In this document: piece by piece, positions 54,301 through 64,000 of the stretch
Layout: the number at the start of each line of letters is the position of its first letter
How positions within the stretch are numbered: position 1 is the stretch's first letter
Source: Monosporascus cannonballus
Taxonomy: Eukaryota > Ascomycota > Sordariomycetes > Xylariales
Assembly (NCBI GenBank): GCA_004154925.1
Contig: QJNS01000036.1
Location: 124,001-188,000 of the forward strand
Length of the DNA stretch: 64,000 bases
Direction: 5' to 3'
Notes under the pieces: model-generated
Databases searched by the model: none
What the model saw: only the letters and a program-made list of their open reading frames with translations
Told to the model about the DNA's origin: nothing
Translations under genes and position numbers: made by a program

Positions 54301-54941
54301 CGTAATATTAAAATATTTATCTTTTTCGAAATAACCTATTATTTTTAACTTTAATATTATTAACCGTTATCGTATTTTTAACGTATTTTTAACGTTTTAT
54401 AATTCATATAAATAATTATTTATTTTTTATTAATTAAAATTTTCTTATAGTTTTCCGATTATCGTTTTCTCTTATAAATATATTTTGTTTTTTACGTAAA
54501 AATATATTAGCCCTAATATTTAAACCGCTGGTACGGAATTTAAAATAAAAATTAAAACGAAATAAGTTCTTTAATTATTTTACTTAACGTTTATTTAATA
54601 TTTTAATAATTATTAAATACTTTAAATTTTTATGCTCGGTAATAATCTTAAACGGGGTTATTACGTTACGTAATTCTATATCTTACGTTTTTAAATAACT
54701 TATTATTGTTAAAAAGTTTTTATCGTATATTTCGTAATTAATTTTAATAAGGTCTAATTTCTTAAAATAATAAACAACTGGACATAATATTCTCAATTTA
54801 TTATCCTAAGATAAATAATTTCCGTATATTACCTTTAAATAATTTGTTTTTAATATTATAAGTTTTTCGGGATTTTATTACGCTAAAATCGGGTTTATTA
54901 TAAAAATATTTTTAAAACATTCGAACGTTATTTTTTTTCTT

Positions 54942-55430
54942 TTAAAAAAATAAGATTTCCTTCCAGATTAAGGCTATTAACGATATCGATATATCCGCAT
55001 AATAGGCTATAAAATCGCAGTAAAAATTTGCAAACCCTAAGAAATTTCGGATTCCTTTAAATATTTTGGAAATTTCCCACTTTTTAATCGCGCGTAATTC
55101 TCGGGGTCCATTTATATCTTCTTTCCGGCGTCTATAATAAATCCAATATATTTTATCGTTTTTATAACGAATTCGCATTTAGAAATATTCAAACTTAAAT
55201 CCGTTTTTCCCAAACGGCTTAAAACCTTTTTTACTTTTTAAATATAATCCTTTTTAGATCTGGAAGAAAAAATAAAGATATCGTCCATATACGCTAAATA
55301 AAAAACGTCAAAATACTTTTTTAGGACCTCGTTAACATATTGCTAAAAGGTTACGGAAACCCTGCATAAGCTAAATGGTATTACTAGCTATTTGTATAAG
55401 CTAAAACGTATTCGAAATACTATTTTTTAT
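54942..55430 (-). pseudogene. Reverse transcriptase remnant (YMDD) of the 6.9-kb element
   Basis: On the minus strand a PFSLCR-like segment near 55370 is followed by YVNEVLKKYF and by AYMDDIFIFSS, the RT catalytic box, at about 55279-55290. The open part at 54942-55178 reads CEF-like start, RAIKKWEISKIFKGIRNFLG, then FANFYCDFI. This matches the end of gypsy RT before RNase H. Stops interrupt it between the two parts. Confidence 0.85.
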
Positions 55431-56116
55431 TCGTTTCGTTCCTTAATTTTAATATTATAAAATATTATTCGGACGTTTATTTTCGTAAATTACTTAGCAT
55501 AAAAATAATTTTAAGGTTTCTGAAATAAAAAATAAAAAATAATGTTTTTTTTCGTTATTATATTTAACACGCGATAATCGTAATAAAAACGCAGCTCTTT
55601 TCCGGGTTTCTTTATAAATAAAACCGGAACCTTTATAAATAAATTATTTACGTAAATATACCCCTTATCTAAAAACTCTGTTAAAGTTTTCCTTAAAGCT
55701 AGCAGTTCGTTCTTAATTATACTATATAAAGGCCTTTATAATATTAATATTTCCCTTTTTATTTCGTGTTTATATAGTAAAATTATATAGTTTATTCTAG
55801 GGCGGGGTAAAAATAAGGTATTACTTAATTTTTTATCGAACAATTTTCGAAACGCTTTTAATCTAAATAAACATTTTTTTTAATTTCTATTTTTTCTTAA
55901 ACATTAACGCTTTATTAATATCGGCCAAAATAATTGAAAACAATTAAATGTTTTATTTAATCTCTTTAATTTTTTTATTTTCGGAAATTCCGTTTCGAAA
56001 ACGGTAATTAAAATTCTTTTCGTTTTGCAAATTATTCGTACGTTATTTTTTTAGACTTTATATCTTTTTTCGTAAACCCTTATACGATTTATTACGCTTA
56101 TTATCAAAAAATACTT

Positions 56117-56326
56117 TTATATTACGTATACGATATCGTGACGTTTTATTAAAAAGTTTCTTATAATTAAAGAATAATTAAAGCCATTAATAATATATGC
56201 GAGTATCTTAGTTTTACAATCGTCGATATTTATTTCTATATATATTATTTCCTTAATCTTTTCTCGCCGTCGTCGCCTTTGTTTTCGAACCTTTTTTAGT
56301 TTGCGTAATTTTATTAAAATATGCAA
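56117..56326 (-). pseudogene. Possible retropepsin-region trace of the 6.9-kb element
   Basis: A 69-codon minus-strand frame ends YIINGFNYSLIIRNFLIKRHDIVYVI-like. This resembles the LILGMPWLxxHDxxID segment that follows the active site of gypsy proteases. It lies about 0.7 kb upstream of the RT remnant in the coding direction, which is where protease should be. The catalytic DTG/DSG itself is not visible. Confidence 0.4.
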
Positions 56327-57830
56327 TAACCGTAAGCATTTTATAAACGTTTCGCTTATTATAGCAAAATATTTATATTTTTAATTAAAAAAAGTTTTAT
56401 AAACCGTTTTTAATTAATATATATATTACTAATAAATAAAATACCGTCCATATTTTGCTTTGCAATTTTTATTTCGGCCTAAATCGCTTTTCGTTCCCGA
56501 ACGCGCCAATATTTTAAAAAAAATTTCTTTTTTCGCTTTCAGATTTTAACATTTCGTTTTCGTACATTTTTAACGAACTAAATTTTCCTTGCGGTTTTTT
56601 ATTAGTAAAAACGGATAACAATTCGTTTTACAATTAGGACGCTTATAACGTAAATAAAGGCCTTTTACTTTATAAATATTCCGTTCCTTTTAAATTATTT
56701 ATTATACGTATTATTTCGGCGTTAAGGATAAGGTTTAAAGTTTTTACTTTTGCCGTTTTATTACCGAAATACCCGTTATGTTTATATTATTATTTAAGTT
56801 ATTTCTCGTTTAATTATTACCGCCTAACTGCGTTATTAAAAAGTTACTTATTTCTTTTTACCGCGTTATTTCTTTAAGGCGTTCGGCAATTTTTATTACC
56901 TTATTTATTTATACGTTATAACTTTTAAAAAAAATTCGTTAAGATTAAAATTTGGATGAACTTTTTATTTAATGTTCTCTTTAAAAACGTAAATTTCGCT
57001 TCCGTTAGCTAGATAATGTTTTTTACGTTTATTAACGATTTTTCGAATAAAGGATAAAATAACGAAAATTTTGCGTTATCGGCTTATCTTAAATTCCGAA
57101 AACGTTCGGTTATTTTTTTCTTTTTATACCGATTATTATATTATTTGTATAATACTTAAAAAGCCAATAATGTTGTAAATATTATTTAACTTTTCGGTAA
57201 TATAATAAATAATAGCCGTACGTTATATGTTAATTTCGAACCTTTTATATATAACGTAAAATTATTTATAAATCTTTTGATAAAAATTACGTTTATTTAA
57301 ATTTATAAATTAAAAATACGTATTATTTAGGGAATTTGTTTTGTCTCGTCGAACTTTTCCGGTCAAAATAACAGCTTCCGTTTAGTTCCTGTTATTAATT
57401 CGATCGTTCGAACCGTTTTTATGAAATAACCTAATTATGCTTTCGATTATTATTAGGTTAAGAAAAAATCGGTATTCGTAAGAGTTATTACGTTTTAAAC
57501 TTGCAATTAAATAATAAGCTTTTGTTAAATAATTAAGCCGTTTTTAAGTTATTCGGCCGTTTATATTAATTCCTTATTTATCTTATATTGTGCTTTTATA
57601 TACTTACGGAATAAAATTACCTTGTTTTTTTTTATTTTTTTCGAATTGATAATTTATGCGTTATTTTGTAATCGTTATCGAACTTATTAAGGTTTCCGTT
57701 ATAACGCTAAATACCTTCTGTAACTTTGAGTCGATAAGAGCTCTTTATTGCGCCCCGTAAAAAACGTTCGAAAATCCTGATATTTAATTCCAAACTTTTT
57801 TTGCTTTGCTAAATAATAAGCTAAAAAATA

Positions 57831-58012
57831 TGTAAAAGGCTTTACCTAAGCGGTTTATAATTAACTATTAATAAAAGTTTATTTTTTAGCTAAAAAAAAG
57901 GAAAGATAATAATACAATTGTATGTATTCGCATATAAGGCGTTACGCTAATGCTGTTTAATATCGGCGTTTGTCCGGTGCTCTATAATAGGGCTCCATAT
58001 AGCCCCATCACA
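57831..58012 (-). repeat. 5' LTR (right-hand) of the 6.9-kb gypsy element
   Basis: On the plus strand it runs from TGTAAAAGGCTTTACC to GCCCCATCACA, so on the coding strand it starts TGTGATGGGGC and ends TTTTACA, with canonical TG...CA termini. It carries an internal partial palindrome of GGGCTC...AGCCC type. It keeps CATCACA where the left copy has TATTATA. Confidence 0.9.
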
Positions 58013-61000
58013 ATTCCTAATATTATTAATATTGTTGTTTAATTTTCGTTTAAATTTCGATTATTTTTTATAAATATTACTTAAACGAAGTTTTAATTCG
58101 GTACCGATTATTAAAAAATAATTGATAAATTGGAAAAGGTTTATATTATAGGCAATTCGTATAAATGCGTCGATATATTTGCGATCAGTTGTCGATTTGA
58201 GGGTTTTTATAGAGTTAAGTTCGTTTTTAATGCGGTTATCGTTAAAAAATATCGTTCTCTTAATATTTTAGAAATAGATTAACGATCGTCCGTTATAGTT
58301 ATGAAAATTTAATTTTAATATTATTTTATGAGTTTATACATTTAAGATTTCTTTTAAAAATATTACCATATTTATTATTATTTTGTAATTAATTTTCTAT
58401 TAAGTATAATTTTAAGATATTCTTATAAATAACGCGATTTTCGAAAATCGTTATACTGTTATATTTTTCAATGACTAATATTTTCTGCTTATTTTCGATA
58501 TTTTAACGAAACTTTGATATTTATTAATAATTATTATTAAAAAACATTTTTGTTCGATAAAATCATTATTAAGCTTAAGCATGTTAAACGTTATAAAAAC
58601 GGCGCTATTTTTCAATTAATATTAAATTATATTTCGGTTATTTAGCTCTTATTTTTCGTAAAAAGTAAAAGAGTTTTAAATTTTATTCGAACTTCATGTC
58701 TAATAAATTTAATAAACGTACTCGTTTTTTATCAATGTATATTTTCTCATTATTTTTCGATATTTTTATATTAATTGTTTAATACGTTTATTAAAAGTTA
58801 ATTTACGTAAAATTTAATAATTAAATATGAAAATCTGTTTTCGATATAAAAATTCGGTTTTTTTATATTGTTTGTTAATTTCTGTTTACGTTTTAATTTA
58901 TATATAAAAAATATTAATTCAATTTTTTATATTTCATTTTTATATAGAATTCGATAATGGAATATAATTTTACATTTGAAATAAAAGTTCGAATTTTTTT
59001 TATATTGTCGCTTAAGTTTCAGTTATGTTCCTATTTATTATATATATTTAATAATATTTAATAAAATTAATTTTTTATTAAAAATTTAAAAATAATTATA
59101 TAACTAATTAGTATTTGAATTTAATATTTCAATTTTATACAATTATTTCTTATAACTTTATAATTATTAACTAATTATTTTTCGATCGAATTATTATTAT
59201 TTTACGATTTTTATATAGTTTTATATTTTATATATGTATTTAATTTCTTTATAACGTTATAATATTACAAATACTTATTTAAAATGCGTTCGAAATATTT
59301 ACGTATTATATTTAATGAGCTAGGCTTTTTATTTAATTAACTATTTATATTATTTTCGATTATTTATATAATAGACAGTATAGTTTATTATTTATATTTT
59401 TTTTATTTTTATTAGGTTTAATAATATTATTTAAACATCGCCCAATTCCTAATTATATTACGCCTTTAATAGAGATACCGAGAATATATAATATATCCGT
59501 TAATATGTAATAAGAAAAATCTTTATATATTTAAAAACTTTTATATTTTTTAATTATAATCTAGATATAAATACATATAAGTGTCATGTTTAAGTATTTT
59601 AATCGACAAATTTAAGTGTTTTATTAAAAAAGTCATAAATATATAATACTAATTATAATATATTTTAAATTATCTTTATTTGTTTCTAATCTTCCTATAT
59701 TGTTTAACAAATACCTGTTAATTCCTTAATGTACTTTTTCAATTTCTTGATTTATTCTTTGAAGTTTTATAAAAAAAAGTTTTATTATTTTTAAATAATA
59801 TTCGTATAAAAACTCGAACGGAAAACGGTTAGTAAACGTCTTTCCAATATTATTATACGCAAATTTCGTTTTTTATAATAGTTTTATTCTGTTATTTTAA
59901 TATTTATTAATATAATTAGGAAATAATATTTTAGAATTTAATAGATATGTTCCGTTTATTTATTGGTTTGCAGATAATAAATATTTAATATTTACTGCTT
60001 TGTTTTTCGTTTTTTAATAAATTCCGCGTATAATTAATTTATTAATAATCTTAGTCAGCGCATCGGATTTCTATTTTATTTTATCGTAAAACAATTAAAT
60101 TCATTCGATTACTATTAAAATTCTAACCTTAAAAATCAATAGATTTAATTTTGTAAAGCGGTTAACAGTTTCTAAAATAACGTTATATTTCTGTTTATTT
60201 AAACTTGAACTTTGAAAAAAATTCTATAATAAAATTTAACGAATTTATTTTTAAAAAATTAAATAATTATAATAGACATTATAATTATTTATGTAATTTA
60301 GAATATAATTTCGTTATATTTAAAAATTCGGTCATTATTTATTATATTTTCGGATATCGTTTGCCATTATTTTTTAATTAATCTTTTTCATTCTGAATTT
60401 CAATATAAGAGTATATTCTCTGTATTTTAAATTTCGATTATTCTAGTATTAATTAATGAATTATTTCCGCAAAGCAACTTATAACGAGATTACGAATTTA
60501 TTTCCATTATATAAAATTTTATTTATATTTAAAAAGTATCTTTTTTTATTCGTACTTAATATTCAGTTTTTAGTATTAATTTTCGAATATTTAAATCCTT
60601 AATTTATAACTTTGAAACTTAATGATAAAAGTAGTAAAAAATTCGATTATAATGTCAATTCGTCTTTAAATAATATTTTGTTAAAAAGCGTAAAACATAT
60701 TAATTATAAATAATAATTTTAATAGCAATTTCGTTTTTTTATTCTTTTCGAAATTTAATCGTAGTAAAATTGAATTTTATAATTATTATTATTTAATCGT
60801 TAATTATATTACTGTTTCGATTTATATTTTTATTAGTAAATTTAAATAATAAAATGGATAATTATATAATTTTTTATTTTTTGAAAACAAACCTTTTTAT
60901 AATTATATAACGAAAAGTTTTCGTTTTTTTATACAAATAATAATTATTTAAATTTTGATTATTTAAACTTTAATTACAAATTTTACCGCAAATAAATTTT

Positions 61001-64000
61001 ACGTCGTTGTAATAAAATGTTTTATTTTTTATAATAGTTTAAATTATATTATATATTTATTATTATCTTTTAAGTTTTTCGGTATATCGTCTTTAAACTT
61101 TAACATTTATAATATATAACTTAGACATTGAAATAAATTATTTGCCGGATTAACAATATCCGTTTGATATTAAATTTTAAAATCGAATTACGAAAAATAA
61201 TAAACTTATTAAGTTAACTTTTTCTTACAATTATATGTTAATATATTTACGATACTTTTTAGCGTTATATAATCGATAAATACTAAAAAAAAGTTTCTGC
61301 GTTTTCTAAATCTTAATATTAATATTCTAAATTTTTTATTATCGCTAAATATTTTCATAGTTTTATAATTTATTATTTTTTTAAATTCGACTTTCGTAAT
61401 TAATATATAATCAGGCGCTAGTATTTTTTATATTTTTGTAATAATATTTTTAATTTAATATATCTTAGAATATTTACGTCAATTGTAATATTTTTTTTAA
61501 AATTATCTTAATTTCGAAAGACTATCCTCAAATAAAAAATAACTTAAAACTTAAAGAGTGTGTTTTTCGTTTTTTTCATATTAATAAAAGTTTATTTATT
61601 TTTTTATTTTAGTATTACGTTTTTTTAATAATTAAATAATAAGTTCAATAATGCGCAAATAATCAACTATAAATTCCGATAAAAGTTCCTAAATTTGAAA
61701 AAGATCTAGATATTATAAATCGATACCAGTTTTATTTACGTTTTAATAAAGACGATCCGTCGAGAATATATTTCCAATTTATTAATATTAATTACCAAAT
61801 TTAAAAGGTTATTTTAAAAGAATTCGTACTTAAATACCTTAATAACTATTTAATATTATAATAACCGTTTATAAATTATTTAAAAATATCTTAAATATTT
61901 CTGTTTATAATCGAAAAAATAATTATGCTATTTAAATATATTATAAATAAATAAAAAAACAATTTAATTAATATTATATATATATATATATATACTTAAA
62001 CCTTTATCAATATATTAATAAAATCAAATAATATAATTATATATTCGAATTACTTATAATATATTCGAAAATTGGTTTATTTTTATTATTTTTAATTTTA
62101 ATACGACAATAAATATTATTACAATTTGTTTTCGAAAATAATTTAGTTAACTTTAAACGGTTTATTGCTTTTAAAATTAAAAATAAAATGCATTAACTTT
62201 TTAATATTACTTAATTTCACTATTTATAATTAACGTATAATCGAAAATTACTATCTTTTTTAAATCCGAATAATATGAATATTTTTACGTTTGTTTTTAA
62301 ATAATGTATTTTTTTTATTTTTAAGTTTTTTCGGATATAATTTTAAAAAATCTATATTAAGTTTTCGAAGTAGAATAAATTAATTCGAATAAAGAATTTT
62401 TGTCAATTAAATCTATTATATGTTTAATTTTTAATAATTAAGAAAAATTGCTTTATTAATTTTTCGAAATATATATATAGCAAACTTTATAAATATATAA
62501 AAAATATTTATTATTTCTCGTTTTCGTTATTTTTTAAATTTTACGATTTTGACTTTATTAGTTAAACTTTTTATATTAAAGATATAAATGTGTTCGCTAA
62601 AAAGTATTAAAATTACGATTATCTATTCGCCGATCTTTTATAATACTTTAGATAATTATTAGTAGATAATTATATTTAATAAAATACTTAATTTATTTAT
62701 TTTTATTTCCAATAATACAAAATAGGGCGTTTCTTATTATAATATATTACTAAATAAATTTTGTAAAACTTTCGTTAATTTTTATTTTTATTCGTTATAT
62801 TAATAGAGATTTCGTAAGCTTTATAATATTTAATAAACCCGTTGTCAATGTTAATAAAGCTCGGAATATTTACGGAAATTTACTAAAAATTAAACTTTTT
62901 TAATTAACTTTTTACTTATAATATTTACTTATCTTCCGATATTTATATATATCTATAGTATTATATTTTTCGTACCTTTTTTAATAAATAGATTTTTAAA
63001 AAGCGGTTTTATTTTGACTATTTTATAATTATTAACGGAATTGAATTAAATATATATATTTATTGCGGAGTTTTTAAAATTTTCCTTTATAAATTAACTT
63101 AATTTATTGTTATATATTATAACGTTTTATACAGCTGTCGAAAATCGGTTTTTTATAGCCGAAATAATAGATTTTTCGTGCGTTTTTAAGATTTATAATT
63201 TACGTTTTTGTGACTTATTTTTTCGTAGTTATAATATTTAAATAAATCTCTATAAAAATACAAGATATTAAATTATATAAATTTAGTTTAACTCGAATTA
63301 AATCAATAATTATTTAATTTTTATAAATAATAACGCATATATATTTTTATACTTTTATGTAATACTTTTTATTTATTATTAGAATTTAGCTTTTAAAAAT
63401 ATTAAAATACATCGTGTATTTTTATTAATACTTTTATTAAAAATACTTAATTTGATTTCGTTTATTAAATATATTAATAACCATTCAGGTAATTTATTAT
63501 CTTATTAAATTCTTACAAGTTAACACCTTTTCGTAAAAAAACATTTCGTAATTTTAATATTAATTTATAAAAATAATTAAAGACAAATCGTTTATTATTT
63601 TCATCATTTCTCGAAATAAAAGTGTTTACGAATTCTATTTTATAATTAAAATGTTTATTTAACATCAAACTTTAACGGTAATTAATCGATTTATTATTAA
63701 AATTTTATAAATTGTTTTTTATATACTCTATTTAAAAAAGTAAAATTTACGTACTTTTTTTTATTAAAATCTATTGATTCTTTATTTTTAATTTTTACTA
63801 TAATCGAAAAGATTTAATATAATATAGTATAATTGCTAGATATTTGTAATAAAAACGTCTATATAACTTATAACCTATTAAATAGAAATAAAAATATCTC
63901 TTTTTAATTTTCCGATATAAATTTCGATAAAAACTTTTATGTAACTTTTTTTAATCGACGTACGTTCGAAAAATTTCGGATAATTATAATACGGTATTCG

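Larger units (their letters stand above)
51116..58012 (-). mobile_element. Ty3/gypsy LTR retrotransposon, complete but RIP-mutated
   Basis: A 6.9-kb element is bounded by LTRs at 51116-51301 and 57831-58012. The flanking pentamers ATTTC (51111-51115) and ATTCC (58013-58017) look like a 5-bp target duplication with one C/T change. Coding runs on the minus strand: a protease-like trace near 56.2 kb and reverse transcriptase at 54.9-55.4 kb, the gypsy order. The right LTR is therefore the 5' LTR. In the first 65 aligned LTR bases I count 11 differences, all transitions. Confidence 0.88.
39180..64000. repeat. AT-rich, RIP-mutated transposon block (runs off the window)
   Basis: Nearly 25 kb are overwhelmingly A and T, with stops in every frame and no open frame above 78 codons. 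It contains at least three LTR retrotransposons (separate entries) with two readable reverse transcriptase fragments. Aligned LTR pairs differ almost only by transitions, with C to T on one strand and G to A on the other, as RIP produces. Parts not assigned to an element are 39180-39638, 50119-51115 and 58018-64000; these are equally AT-rich and I could not identify their origin. Such blocks are usually heterochromatic in Pezizomycotina. Confidence 0.9.

Noticed and set aside
60950..61140. Possible inverted copy of the inner gypsy LTR
   Set aside because: Only short AT-rich words matched; the diagnostic TCGAACG core and the order of blocks were missing.
39180..64000. CRISPR array, prophage or mitochondrial DNA as an explanation for the AT-rich block
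   Set aside because: No regular repeat-spacer pattern, no mitochondrial or phage genes, and LTR pairs with transition-only divergence explain it as RIP-mutated nuclear repeats.

Overview
The window is nuclear DNA of a filamentous ascomycete (Pezizomycotina). The evidence is short introns with GTRNGT donors, CTAAC/CTGAC branch points and YAG acceptors; a BimC-type kinesin-5; fungal Zn2Cys6 and F-box-like proteins; and a long block of transposon DNA carrying transition-only divergence typical of repeat-induced point mutation (RIP). Species cannot be named from sequence alone.

Layout. 1-2217: no supportable gene. 2218-3460 (-): hormone-sensitive-lipase-family alpha/beta hydrolase, two exons. 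About 4330-5300: isolated AT-rich, RIP-like island. 6310-7926 (-): PHAF1/UPF0183 family protein. 8898-12639 (+): kinesin-5, divergent from PHAF1 across a 971-bp promoter interval with five clustered GATAAG sites. 14377-16000 (+): F-box-like fungal protein, three exons. 17673-20754 (-): mitochondrial isoleucyl-tRNA synthetase, three exons, divergent across 452 bp from 21207-22617 (+), an acidic protein of unknown function. 22618-34158: an 11.5-kb GC-balanced stretch with no gene I can support, holding an 83-bp hairpin element with a flanking 5-bp repeat, degenerate repeats and a perfect 27-bp tandem duplication.

34159-36223 (+) is a Zn2Cys6 transcription factor pseudogene. 37049-38735 (-) is a class III aminotransferase pseudogene (dialkylglycine-decarboxylase-like), broken by frameshifts, a stop codon and a 212-bp hAT-type MITE with a perfect 8-bp target-site duplication. 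The two converge and may be the remains of a dead regulator-enzyme pair.

From about 39180 to 64000 the sequence is extremely AT-rich and has no intact genes. It contains at least three LTR retrotransposons. One (39639-50118) has another Ty3/gypsy element (41247-47622) inserted within it. A third (51116-58012, coding on the minus strand) has LTRs of 186 and 182 bp and a near-identical 5-bp target duplication. Reverse transcriptase remnants (YLDD, YMDD) survive in the inner element and the 51116-58012 element.

The five intact known-family genes are mostly housekeeping (spindle motor, mitochondrial translation, autophagy-related PHAF1, F-box-like, esterase). Nothing shows that they act in one pathway. 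I did not find a convincing new multi-gene system; the most informative new material is the MITE, the hairpin element, the nested retroelements and the dead gene pair.
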